Shown: positions 24,423 through 32,722, counted from the stretch's first letter. The stretch is DNA of 64,000 nucleotides from CBDCFV01 sp963664625 (GCA_963664625.1 OY761541.1:3698279-3762278); one strand, 5' to 3'. The notes: a model not told the origin generated them from the letters alone. Program-made: numbers and translations.

Positions 24423-24954
24423 ACACGGCAAGCATCGACGTGATCCACATTGCTGCTATAGAGAGCCACATGGTGATCATGATGCCAAGAATCCACAAGA
24501 ATTGCCTGTCCATTCTGGAGCGCAGGGATTCCGTATTCTGACGGGACTCAGCCCGTAGCCCGTCAATATCCTGACGGGATTCGGCACGCAACTCTTCAAT
24601 ATTCTGACGGGACTCGGTCCGCAGACCTTCAATAGCCCCATGAACTTCGGCTCGCAGACCTTCAATAGCCCCATGGACTTCGGCTCGCAGACCTTCAATA
24701 GCCCCATGGAATTCAGCCCGCAGGCCCTCAATATCCCTATGGAATTCAGCCCGCAGACTTCCAATATCCCCATGGACTTCAGCCCGCAGACCTTCAATAG
24801 CTCCATGGACTTCGGCCCGCAGGCTGCGGTTATCCTCCCGGATGTCGCGGATATCCGCTCGAATCTCCGCTGTTTGTAGTTCGAGATGTTCCAGCCTGGC
24901 TTCTACCCGAGCTAACCTTTCGCCGTCGGGTGTTTCCGTCGCTGTAGTTGTCAT
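24403..24954 (-). CDS. Hendecad coiled-coil protein with C-terminal membrane anchor
   Basis: A 183-residue protein from ATG 24954; a GTG nine bases earlier is an alternative. Residues ~45-145 are made of about nine repeats of an 11-residue unit of the form LRAEVHGAIEG, later LRAESRQNIEE. Eleven-residue periodicity predicts a long, nearly straight coiled coil. The C-terminus has one strong transmembrane helix (FLWILGIMITMWLSIAAMWI). The overall plan resembles DUF1640/CCDC90-like membrane coiled coils. The DNA shows the same 33-bp periodicity, so the array can expand or shrink by recombination. Its last 20 bases overlap the convergent Ada-domain gene. Confidence 0.75.
   Translation of the reverse strand: MTTTATETPDGERLARVEARLEHLELQTAEIRADIRDIREDNRSLRAEVHGAIEGLRAEVHGDIGSLRAEFHRDIEGLRAEFHGAIEGLRAEVHGAIEGLRAEVHGAIEGLRTESRQNIEELRAESRQDIDGLRAESRQNTESLRSRMDRQFLWILGIMITMWLSIAAMWITSMLAVFNKLGS
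24521..24825. repeat. 33-bp tandem repeats within the coiled-coil gene
   Basis: About nine consecutive, imperfect 33-bp units (core TTCAATAGCCCCATGGACTT) encode the 11-residue repeats. The copies between 24620 and 24820 are the best conserved. Units are contiguous with no spacers, so this is not a CRISPR array. Confidence 0.85.
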
Positions 24955-25019
24955 AAGTGCCACCAGACCTATTTCTTCGGTTGGGCGCCGCCGGATAAAG
25001 AAACACGGTGAGATGTCCC

Positions 25020-26828
25020 TCAGTCCGCGGGAGTGGGGGCGTTGGTCCGCATCTCGGCCCGCAGTTTCTCCGTAGCGGACAAGTCCAAGGCTAGGGTCTC
25101 GGGGTCGATGACGACACCGTGTTCCCGGCGTGCATACTCGACGGTCAGCTTTTCCTGCTCTACGTCGTCCAGCACGGCGTAGATGTCCCGGTCGAGGGGA
25201 TCACCATACCCGCCCCCTCCGGCCTGGATCATGCGGTACAGGTCGCCCTTCTTCAACGTGGTCAGGTGCTTGCCGGGGAGTTTCCCGCCTTCGCGGGAAA
25301 GACGAGGTGGGTGGTTGAGTTCCAAGGTAGTGTCGTTGGAGTCCAAGGTTGGGTCGTCCGGGTTGAGGTAGTTACGGGTGGGTGTGCCGGGCTTGCCGCC
25401 TTCCACTCCCCAAGGGAGGAAGTCGGTGCGGTCGGTGCGCAGTTGGAAGGTGGCCTCGTCCGCCAGGATGCGGAAGTCACGGATGAGTCCCAACCCGCCG
25501 CGGAACTTGCCGGCGCCGGCGGTGTCGGGGTACAGGCCGAACCGCTCGATCAACAGCGGCTGGTCGGCCTCGATGCTCTCAACCGGAGTGTTGGCCATGT
25601 TGAGCACCGGCGAGGACAGGCCATCGGCCCCGTCGAACTGGGGGCCGCCGCCCCGGGGGCCGTCGTTGTTGAACTCCAGGTAGACCCAGGCCTTGCGGTC
25701 CCGGTGGTAGCCGCCGAAGCTGATGCCCACCTCGCCGCCGCCCCAAGCCGCGGGTATCTTTCCGGGCATGGCTTGGGCCATTGCGCCGAACAGAGTGTGG
25801 CAGATGCGGAACCCGGCCAGCCCTCTCGCCGCCACCGGAGCGGGATGCTGGGGGTTCACGAAGCAGCCCTCGGGCGCGGTGATGTTGAAGGCGCGGAAAA
25901 AGCCGCTGTTGGACTGGATGGCCGGATCGATCAGGCACTTGAAGACGGCGTAGACGTTGGACTTGGTGTAGGCGAAGTTGGGGTTGATGGACCCCTTGGC
26001 TTGGGGTGAAGTGCCGTCGAAGTCGACGAACACCTCGTCGCCGTCAATCTTCAGGTTGGCGTGAATGGCTATGGGCTGGGGGTCGATGCCGTCGTTGTCG
26101 ATGTAGTCGGTGAACTCCCACTCCCCTTGAGGCAGACCGGCTATCTCGGCCCTGGTGAGGCGCTCAGTGGTATCCAGGATGTCGGTCATGTAGCTTTTCA
26201 GGTCTTCGAGGCCGTAGTCGTCGGCCAGCCGCAGCAGGTCACGCTCGCCGAACTGGACCGCCGCCAGCAGGGCCTGCACGTCGCCAAGGACTATTTCCGG
26301 CACCCGCACGTTCTTTTCCAGAATGCGCCATACGGCCTTGTTCAACTCACCTCTTTCGTACAGCTTGAGAGGCGGCAGGATGAGGCCTTCCTGGAACAAC
26401 TCGGTGTTGTCACAGGCGTTGCCGCCGGCAACCCGGCCTCCGATGTCGGTCTGGTGGCCGATACAGCAACTCCAGCCGATGAGCGTCCGGTTCACGAACA
26501 CCGGCTTGAACAGGAAGATGTCGGGAAGGTGGCTGCCGCCCTCGTAGGGGTCGTTGTTGGCGAAGATGTCTCCGGGGTGGACGTCGCCGCCAAAGGCGTT
26601 CATCACCCCTTCCAGCGCCGGGGCCATCGATCCCAGATGCGGCGGAAGAGTGAGGCCTTGGGCTACCTGCTCACCCTCAGCGTTGAAGATGGAGGTGGAG
26701 AAGTCCATGCCGTGCTTGATCACGGCGGAGCGGGCGGTGCGCACCACGGTCAAGGCCATGGTGTCGGCGGCGCTCATCAACGCGTTCTTGATAATCTCCC
26801 TGGTCACCGGGTCGGTGGTCCGTTGCAT
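25020..26828 (-). CDS. hyuB: Hydantoinase B / oxoprolinase family protein
   Basis: A 602-residue protein starting at ATG 26828 behind AGGAGG. It carries the family blocks DPVTREIIKNALMSAADTMA, GDIFANNDPYEGGSHLPDI, GHQTDIGG and the C-terminal GGGGYGDPLDRD. HyuB acts with HyuA in ATP-dependent opening of hydantoin or oxoproline rings, or as the beta part of acetone/acetophenone carboxylases. No hyuA is adjacent: the upstream 880 bases are gene-free. Residues ~485-522 form an insertion whose DNA contains a dispersed palindrome (25281-25300) read in frame. Function without HyuA is uncertain. Confidence 0.88.
   Translation of the reverse strand: MQRTTDPVTREIIKNALMSAADTMALTVVRTARSAVIKHGMDFSTSIFNAEGEQVAQGLTLPPHLGSMAPALEGVMNAFGGDVHPGDIFANNDPYEGGSHLPDIFLFKPVFVNRTLIGWSCCIGHQTDIGGRVAGGNACDNTELFQEGLILPPLKLYERGELNKAVWRILEKNVRVPEIVLGDVQALLAAVQFGERDLLRLADDYGLEDLKSYMTDILDTTERLTRAEIAGLPQGEWEFTDYIDNDGIDPQPIAIHANLKIDGDEVFVDFDGTSPQAKGSINPNFAYTKSNVYAVFKCLIDPAIQSNSGFFRAFNITAPEGCFVNPQHPAPVAARGLAGFRICHTLFGAMAQAMPGKIPAAWGGGEVGISFGGYHRDRKAWVYLEFNNDGPRGGGPQFDGADGLSSPVLNMANTPVESIEADQPLLIERFGLYPDTAGAGKFRGGLGLIRDFRILADEATFQLRTDRTDFLPWGVEGGKPGTPTRNYLNPDDPTLDSNDTTLELNHPPRLSREGGKLPGKHLTTLKKGDLYRMIQAGGGGYGDPLDRDIYAVLDDVEQEKLTVEYARREHGVVIDPETLALDLSATEKLRAEMRTNAPTPAD
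25281..25300. repeat. Palindromic unit inside the hyuB coding sequence
   Basis: TTTCCCGCCTTCGCGGGAAA is a perfect palindromic hairpin, identical except for its end bases to the intergenic unit ATTCCCGCCTTCGCGGGAAT. It is translated in frame as part of PRLSREGGKLPG. The following bases (GACGAGGTGG) also resemble the flank of the intergenic copies. Confidence 0.8.
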
Positions 26829-27708
26829 CAGAACCTCCTGTTTGCCATACGAGGAAGCCGCTTTCATTGCCTTGCGGGGCAATGCAGCTTGCGGCCAGTC
26901 AACGGCATGATGCCACAGGGTTGCAGGGAGGCGCAAGGCGGCGCGGCGAAAGGATGCGGCCTTTTCATTCTCAAGGCCAGTCAGTACTCCGCCCTACGCT
27001 GATTCTATTGTTCGGCCCGGTCTTTTCTGCGGGGCCCCGTTTCCAGGGCCGGAGTTGGTGAAGAGCAACGGGTGGGCCAAGCGCCGAGGTCACGACCGCT
27101 TCTATGACCTGAAGGTCCTCATCTTACGCCTCTGCCTTCGCCGGATGGCCAGCCAGGCCTGAAGGCCCTGTAACCGGTCGACGCCGCCTCGATAGTCGCT
27201 GACGGCGCAGCAGTCCTCCGCCGGTCCCCATGCCGGTTTGCCGGGAAGTTTGCCCTGAAGGTTTCGGGGGCGCGTTGACGCAAGGAAATTTCTCACGCGG
27301 GAGATCTCATCGCCTGCTCGAGAGCAGGCGGAATGTCAAGGGCTGCAACGGACCGGCGGCTACACAAGAATCGCATGGCCGCCCAAGGCAACCAATAGGT
27401 TTCACATAGGCGGCGATGATAGCGCCGCAACGCCGCAAGCAGGCGCGGAAAGCCTGCCGGGCGATACCGCTTGGTCTCACCTGTTGCTCTTCAGCCTTGT
27501 TAAGGCGTCACAGGGAATCTACTCTTGCCCCCGGGCCCGGGCGAGAGAAAATTACGGACTAATGCCTCCTTGGTCAGGTTGGGGCGGACGGCTGCAGTCC
27601 GGCCCGCCTTGGCTTGATCTACGCTAGTCGGGTGTAATCCCACGTGTCAACAAGGAAATGTCAGGAGAACCGGTACTGTCTGAAGTAGTAGAATGAAGGC
27701 GGGGCGAT
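26829..27708. other. 880-bp gene-free region with strong hairpins
   Basis: No convincing gene on either strand; all open frames are short and lack ribosome sites. The DNA is GC-rich and shows strong inverted repeats: CGCCTGCTC-GA-GAGCAGGCG at 27311-27330, a GGGCGGAC/GTCCGGCCC hairpin near 27580-27606, and GGCCCGG/GGGCCC elements near 27020-27050 and 27535. I looked for tRNA, RNase P, tmRNA and SRP RNA signatures and recognised none. It may be an unidentified structured RNA, a long leader or decayed DNA. Confidence 0.5.
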
Positions 27709-28401
27709 ATGGAGCGGGAAGCTTTGAAACGGGAAGAGGCATTGGCGTTGTTGCGGGCGCACCAGCCCATGCTGGCCGAGCGTTTCGGCGTGGCATCGGT
27801 GCACCTGTTCGGCTCCGTCGCCCGGGACAGAGCAACCCCGGCCAGCGACGTCGACATACTGGTCAGCTTTGATGGTCGGGCCACCATGCGGCGAATTGCC
27901 GATACAGAAGAATACTTGAAGATACTTCTTGGCCGCCCGGTGGACCTGGTGACGCACAAGGAACTGAAGAAGGAGCTGCGCCCATACATAGAAGCGGAGG
28001 CCATCGACGTGTCCGAAGACGACCCGGTTATGCCCGGCCCGGAGCAACCACCAAGGAAGTGGCGCTTCCGTATCGAGAACATGATTGAGTTCTGTGAACA
28101 GATCATGGAATTCACCGCCGGAATGGAAGAGGCGGACTTTTTCTCTAACCTCCCGGTTAACAAGGCAACCCTCCACAACATCGCCCTTATCGGAGAGGCG
28201 GCCAGGCATGTGCCGGAGGATATTCGCATCGACTACGCAGACATACCCTGGGTCTCGATGATCGGGACACGCAACCGCATAATCCACAACTATCTTGGTA
28301 TTGACGATGACAGGGTTTGGGAAATAGTCCGGGAGGATATTCCCGCCCTGTTGCCGCAGTTGCGGGTGTTGCTGGAGGAGGTTGAGCGAGACGGTGAGTG
28401 A
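27709..28401 (+). CDS. Single-chain MntA-HepT fusion (nucleotidyltransferase antitoxin plus HEPN toxin)
   Basis: A 230-residue protein. Residues ~1-100 form a minimal nucleotidyltransferase with G35-S36 and D47-x-D49 (GSVARDRATPASDVDILV), as in MntA antitoxins. Residues ~115-225 form a HepT-type HEPN domain with R188-NRII-H193-N-Y195, the Rx4HxY motif in which the Tyr is the known AMPylation target of MntA. Normally these are two genes; here a short Pro-rich linker (PGPEQPPRK) joins them. Both active sites look intact. The fusion could keep the RNase permanently modified until a trigger interferes; that is inference. It lies in an accessory block next to a methyltransferase gene. Confidence 0.88.
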   Translation: MEREALKREEALALLRAHQPMLAERFGVASVHLFGSVARDRATPASDVDILVSFDGRATMRRIADTEEYLKILLGRPVDLVTHKELKKELRPYIEAEAIDVSEDDPVMPGPEQPPRKWRFRIENMIEFCEQIMEFTAGMEEADFFSNLPVNKATLHNIALIGEAARHVPEDIRIDYADIPWVSMIGTRNRIIHNYLGIDDDRVWEIVREDIPALLPQLRVLLEEVERDGE

Positions 28402-28427
28402 GGGGCGCTTTGGGGATAGGGGGAAGT

Positions 28428-28510
28428 CTGAATCAGGATTACCAAGATTAAAGGATTTTCAGGATTCGGTATATCCTGAAAATCCCTGAATCCGGCAAAC
28501 CCTGATTCAG
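28428..28510. repeat. Nested inverted repeat
   Basis: Inner perfect arms GGATTTTCAGGAT (28453-28465) and ATCCTGAAAATCC (28473-28485) enclose a 7-base loop. Outer arms CTGAATCAGG (28428-28437) and CCTGATTCAG (28501-28510) extend the structure. It lies between the MntA-HepT fusion and the methyltransferase gene and could form a long hairpin; its AT-rich sequence is unrelated to the GC-rich palindromes elsewhere. Confidence 0.8.
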
Positions 28511-28675
28511 GCGATTACCTTGCACAGGCCCCGTTGCAGTGACAGATGACCGTTGACCTCAGACTGCCGTGTTGCGTATCTTCTCTCTACGGGCTTGAAG
28601 ATTCCTTTGTGATTGTTGGACAACATCACGGGGAAATTCAATCCGATGGAACCTCGTCGGTGAGAGAGCGATTCG

Positions 28676-30439
28676 ATGACAAGTTTGAACTTTGAAAACC
28701 GGACCCTGGCTATCATGGACAACCTGACGTTCTTGCGTGCTCTCAACAACGAGTGCATCGACCTGATAGCCATAGACCCGCCGTTCGCGGCCAACGAGAC
28801 TTTTACGAACGAGCCCAAGCCGCCAATCACCGAGGCCGAGTTTGACGAAGAGGTGGAACTCGCCAAAGCTCACGGTGCGGCCCACAACGAGGGAATCGGG
28901 GAGACCAGGGTAAAAGACTTCTGGAACTGGGACGAGGACGTACATCCGGGTTGGAAAGCGCGAATAGAGGACGACTACCCCAAGGTATTCTCGGTAATTC
29001 AAGCGGTCGAAGCGTGCGCCACGGAGAACGAAGCGGCATACATCTGCTTCATGGCCGTCAGGCTCATCGAATGCCACCGTGTGCTCAAGCCCACGGGAAG
29101 CATCTACGTCCACTGTGACAGCCACGCCAACAGCTATTTGAGATTGCTGCTTGACGCGGTTTTCGGCGCTGAGAATTTCCGAAGTGAAATTACTTGGAAA
29201 AGGACCAGCGCCCACAGCGATACCCGCCAGGGACGGCGGCAACATGGGCGCGTCCGTGACCTTCTGCTCTTCTACACGCGGTCAAACAAATGGACGTGGA
29301 ACCCCGTCTACACCGATTACGACCCGGAGTATGTCAACAATTTCTACAAACACGTCGAGCCTAGAACTAACCGGAGGTTTCGTCTCGATAATCTGACGGG
29401 ACCCGGCGGCGCCTTAAAAGGCAATCCACAGTATGAGGTAATGGGAGTAACCCGATACTGGCGTTACAGCCAGGAGCGTATGGCCTCGTTAATTGAAGAA
29501 GGTCGAATTGTGCAGACCAGGCCGGGAGCAGTGCCACAATACAAACGCTATCTCGACGAAATGCCGGGTATACCGCTTCAAGACTTATGGACCGACATCA
29601 GGCCGATCCACTCTCAGTCAAGGGAGCGGACAGGCTACGCTACGCAGAAACCGTTGGCCCTCTACGAGCGCATCATTGAGGCGAGTTCCAACCCCGGAGA
29701 CGTGGTGCTGGACATATTCGCCGGCTGCGCGACCACCGCCGTCGCCGCCGAGAAGCTGGACCGGCAATGGATAGCCTGTGATATGGCCTACCGGTCGTGG
29801 ACCATGCTCAAACGCCGGTTCCACCTGAACCGGTACGAACTGGAAGGGACTACCGACGCAACCAAGAACGCGCTGGCCGGCGCCACCAGGGACAGGGGCT
29901 ACGACCAGCCGTTCCAGTTCGTGTCCAGCAAGGTAATCGGCCCAAACGACCTGCCGGATCGGGACGACGAGGACCCGGTACCCCATTACAACCTCCGGCA
30001 GGCCCAGCGCGGCAGGCCATCCAGCACACAGACCGCCAGTTGGTCGGGTCGAATATCAAAAGAAGACGCCAAGAAACTGCTCATTCAAAGATTCGGGCCG
30101 CGGTGCTGGGGTTGCGGCTACCTGCCCCGCCGTCCCAACGGCAGCCTCGACGACACTCTGCTGGAAGTGGACCACATCAGGGCGCGCAGGTCCACGGAAG
30201 GAAAAGCGGGCAACGATGAGCTGTACAACCTGGCCCTGCTGCACCGGACATGCAACGGCATCAAACGCAACAAGCTGACGCTGGAACAGTTGCGGGAATA
30301 TAACGAACTCAACGGACTGCTGTGGGTCACCAGCAAGGATGAGTTGATTGACCTCTACGAGGCGGTGGAGTTTGCTCAGGAACAGATTGCGATGCACGTG
30401 GCCAAGCATGGGTATCAGGAGCCGGCGGCTCAAGCATGA
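28676..30439 (+). CDS. DNA methyltransferase fused to an HNH endonuclease
   Basis: A 587-residue protein. The N-terminal ~400 residues are an amino-methyltransferase with the catalytic DPPF at 34-37 near the start and the SAM-binding DIFAGCATTAVAAE near 345, the beta-class order (motif IV before motif I). A ~55-residue linker follows, then an HNH domain at ~476-545: CWGCGY, LEVDHIRARRS, and LALLHRTCNGIKRNK. Methylation and cleavage on one chain suggest a restriction-modification enzyme; alternatively the HNH part may only aid DNA binding. No separate restriction or specificity gene is adjacent. The retropepsin-like gene follows after 22 bases. Confidence 0.88.
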   Translation: MTSLNFENRTLAIMDNLTFLRALNNECIDLIAIDPPFAANETFTNEPKPPITEAEFDEEVELAKAHGAAHNEGIGETRVKDFWNWDEDVHPGWKARIEDDYPKVFSVIQAVEACATENEAAYICFMAVRLIECHRVLKPTGSIYVHCDSHANSYLRLLLDAVFGAENFRSEITWKRTSAHSDTRQGRRQHGRVRDLLLFYTRSNKWTWNPVYTDYDPEYVNNFYKHVEPRTNRRFRLDNLTGPGGALKGNPQYEVMGVTRYWRYSQERMASLIEEGRIVQTRPGAVPQYKRYLDEMPGIPLQDLWTDIRPIHSQSRERTGYATQKPLALYERIIEASSNPGDVVLDIFAGCATTAVAAEKLDRQWIACDMAYRSWTMLKRRFHLNRYELEGTTDATKNALAGATRDRGYDQPFQFVSSKVIGPNDLPDRDDEDPVPHYNLRQAQRGRPSSTQTASWSGRISKEDAKKLLIQRFGPRCWGCGYLPRRPNGSLDDTLLEVDHIRARRSTEGKAGNDELYNLALLHRTCNGIKRNKLTLEQLREYNELNGLLWVTSKDELIDLYEAVEFAQEQIAMHVAKHGYQEPAAQA

Positions 30440-30461
30440 CCGGGTATGGGTGTACAGATAA

Positions 30462-30818
30462 ATGCAGTTCGTCGTAACAATCGGTGTAGGCCACCCCGAC
30501 GGGGATGATTTGTCCGAGGTTTCGGCGATGGTTGATACCGGAGCGCTTCATTCAGTGATGCCCGCGCAGTTTTTGGAAGAGCTCAATATTGAGCCTTTGC
30601 GCACGCTCAGGTGTCGGCTTGCGGACCACAGTGTCAGGGAGTACCGGATGGGTGTCGCGCTGATCGCCGTCAACGGGGAGAGCTTCCCGTGCCCGGTGCT
30701 TTTTGGCGACGGGAGCAGTTTCTTGGTTGGGGCTACGACGTTGGAGATACTGGGGTTCACGATTGACTCCATCGACGAAGTGCTGGTGCGGAAGGAGCCG
30801 AGGGTCAGGCCAATTTAG
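30462..30818 (+). CDS. Retropepsin-like aspartic protease (clan AA)
   Basis: A 118-residue protein with AMVDTGALHSVMP (catalytic D25) and a later hydrophobic-hydrophobic-Gly motif in FLVGATTLEILGFTID. These are the hallmarks of single-domain bacterial retropepsin-like proteases that act as dimers. There is no signal peptide or membrane helix. It begins 22 bases after the methyltransferase-HNH gene and may be cotranscribed. A protease beside a restriction-like enzyme could process it, but no evidence shows this. Confidence 0.8.
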   Translation: MQFVVTIGVGHPDGDDLSEVSAMVDTGALHSVMPAQFLEELNIEPLRTLRCRLADHSVREYRMGVALIAVNGESFPCPVLFGDGSSFLVGATTLEILGFTIDSIDEVLVRKEPRVRPI

Positions 30819-31297
30819 TCGTTCCGTTCCCTGAAGACCAAGTGGGCGGCGAATGAACGCCGCTGGTTCGGGTTAGCTGCTTCGAATGCTTCGATAGCCG
30901 ATCCAGTCTCGGTTGCCAATTGCAGGACCTCAGACCTCCTATATTGCGTTTGGGGCGCATAATCGGCCTGGTTGCGTCTCGCTTGTAACCTGGCGAAGAG
31001 AGTGGCCATCTGCCTGATTTCCAGTGGAAAGCGGGACATAGAGGGATGCTGGCAGCGAGTCCGCGCCGCCCGATGGTCCATGGCACGGTAGGTCAACTCC
31101 CATGCCGGATCGTTGCGGGCTTGTGGGCTGGCCCCGATAAGGGTGTTGGCGTTGTTGCTGGCGAAAGCGTGGAACGCGGCGTAGTAGATAGTGCTGAGCG
31201 CCCGGCGCAATTCCGCTTGGCGCGGCCTGCCGATGCGCGGCTGTACTGCTCCCCTTGCCAAGGCTTGGGCTATTGCGATCAGGTCTCTCCAGTTCAT
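30815..31297 (-). CDS. HEPN-like helical protein, second gene of a pair
   Basis: A 160-residue helical protein starting at ATG 31297, which overlaps the stop of the upstream gene by four bases (ATGA). AELRRALSTIYYAAFHAFAS fits the first helix of HEPN/DUF86-like proteins, and RRNQADYAP occupies the place of the usual R-x(4-6)-H catalytic motif, with Tyr instead of His. The 3' end overlaps the convergent protease gene by four bases. A paired small gene plus a HEPN-like gene is typical of toxin-antitoxin modules, but neither role has been shown for this pair. Confidence 0.7.
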   Translation of the reverse strand: MNWRDLIAIAQALARGAVQPRIGRPRQAELRRALSTIYYAAFHAFASNNANTLIGASPQARNDPAWELTYRAMDHRAARTRCQHPSMSRFPLEIRQMATLFARLQARRNQADYAPQTQYRRSEVLQLATETGSAIEAFEAANPNQRRSFAAHLVFRERND

Positions 31298-31623
31298 AGT
31301 TCTTCGGATTCGTCGAAGTCGTCCCATTCAGAGCAGTGCACCCAGGATGTCATGACCATGCAGGTGATGCCTATCTCGGCGAGTTGGGGGCCGATGCGGT
31401 CTGGTAGTCCAACTGTCCATCTGGGGTCCAGGTCCTTCTGGTCACCGTCGAACACGATATAGATTTCGAGGTAATCGCGTCCATCGTACCAGTAGTCAGT
31501 CCTGACCACGGGCACAATGGGACCGAAGGAGAATTCGTTGGTAAAGCGTTCCGCCAAGTGCTGTCTGATGATGGCAGATATGCGCTCGGTGGTTATGTCA
31601 TCGGTTACGGAGTCGGTTAACAT
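31294..31623 (-). CDS. Unknown 109-aa protein, partner of HEPN-like gene
   Basis: An acidic 109-residue protein starting at ATG 31623 with GAGG upstream. I do not recognise it with certainty. It has an alpha/beta pattern (ERISAIIRQHLAERF, then strands ending DYLEIYIVFDGD, then a helix) and an acidic tail. It lacks the GS...DxD motif of nucleotidyltransferases. The ATGA overlap with the HEPN-like gene suggests the two proteins form a complex, with this one a possible antitoxin. Confidence 0.65.
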   Translation of the reverse strand: MLTDSVTDDITTERISAIIRQHLAERFTNEFSFGPIVPVVRTDYWYDGRDYLEIYIVFDGDQKDLDPRWTVGLPDRIGPQLAEIGITCMVMTSWVHCSEWDDFDESEEL

Positions 31624-31669
31624 TGCGATGCCTCAATGGTGACCATTATGGGAGATTGGAGCCGAAGAG

Positions 31670-32722
31670 TTACTCCCGAAACAATGGCATTACCTTCTCG
31701 CTGAATAGCTTGAGGGACTGGGTGGTCTTTTCGGGGGACATAAGGCCCCGGTTGGTTAGCATGAGGTTGCGGATACCGGCGTCGCGCATCTGGGACAGTT
31801 GTTCCGTCACTCGTTGGGGGCTGCCGATGATGTTCTCGGAGGCGTCAGGGTCGGGCGTGGGCTTGTAGCTTTCAGGGCCCAAGGGTGGGGTCTGGCGGTC
31901 CATGCGGAAATCCGGCGGGTTCCAGCGGGTGCGGTACCGCTCCATCGTGGTGTAGGCTTGGTGCTGGGCAGGGAGAAACTCCTCGAAGGCCTCCTCGTCG
32001 GTCTCGGCGACGTGCAACTCCCGCCAGACCCAGACTTGGTCCAGGTTGCGCTCGATGGTGGCGTCGTCGAACCCGGCTTCCGACATGGTGTCCCGGTACA
32101 AGCGGATGCTGGCGGCGGTGGAGTTGGTGGAGCGGCCCCGCAACAGGATGGGGCGGCCCAAGCGGGCCATGTCCTTGACAGATTCGTCGTTGAGGCAGGC
32201 CCGGGCCAAGCGGGGATGGGGCTTCTGGTAGGGGCGCGGCCGCATTGACGGAACGGAGACCTGGTAGTACCTGCCCTTGAACACGAAGTCGTCGGTGGTC
32301 CAAGCCTTCACCAGCAACTCCTCGGCCTCCTCCATCTGGTCCACGCCGATCCGGGGGTTGGAACCGAAGCCAACGTACTCGTAGGCGTTATAGTTGGAGC
32401 CCTTGGCGGTGCCCACTATCAAACGCCCTTGGCACAGGTTGTCCAGCAGGGCGGTCTGGATGGCGACGCGCACCGGGTTGTGCAGGGGAAGCTCCAGGAT
32501 GCCGAATCCCAGTTCTATCTTCGTTGTCTTGACGGCCAGGGCGCTGGCGAAGACCAACGGGTCGCCGTAGACGCACTCGCCGGTGAAGTAGTGTTCGGCC
32601 AGCCAGATGGCGTCGAACCCCAGTTCTTCAACCATCTCGGCCTCGGCCAAGCACTGCTGTATTTCCTGTTCGTCGCGGGAGTCGTCAAACTTCATCGGGT
32701 AGAAAAAGTGACCAAAGCGCAT
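31670..32722 (-). CDS. LLM-class flavin-dependent oxidoreductase
   Basis: A 350-residue luciferase-like monooxygenase starting at ATG 32722 (MRFGHFFYPMKF) with GGAG upstream. The TIM-barrel strands are recognisable (ELGFDAIWLAEHYF, IELGFGILELPLHNPVRVAIQTALLDNLCQGRLIVGTAKG). The C-terminus is ENIIGSPQRVTEQLSQM. LLM enzymes use FMNH2 or F420 with O2 to oxidise diverse organics; FMN-dependent families are expanded in SAR202 Chloroflexota. It lies 95 bases downstream of an amidohydrolase gene on the same strand and may act in the same pathway. Confidence 0.9.
   Translation of the reverse strand: MRFGHFFYPMKFDDSRDEQEIQQCLAEAEMVEELGFDAIWLAEHYFTGECVYGDPLVFASALAVKTTKIELGFGILELPLHNPVRVAIQTALLDNLCQGRLIVGTAKGSNYNAYEYVGFGSNPRIGVDQMEEAEELLVKAWTTDDFVFKGRYYQVSVPSMRPRPYQKPHPRLARACLNDESVKDMARLGRPILLRGRSTNSTAASIRLYRDTMSEAGFDDATIERNLDQVWVWRELHVAETDEEAFEEFLPAQHQAYTTMERYRTRWNPPDFRMDRQTPPLGPESYKPTPDPDASENIIGSPQRVTEQLSQMRDAGIRNLMLTNRGLMSPEKTTQSLKLFSEKVMPLFRE

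Noticed and set aside
24521..24825. CRISPR array
   Set aside because: The 33-bp repeats are contiguous, have no spacers and encode an in-frame 11-residue repeat.
26829..27708. RNase P RNA, tmRNA, SRP RNA or tRNA
   Set aside because: I looked for the conserved cores and recognised none; the region is left as unidentified.
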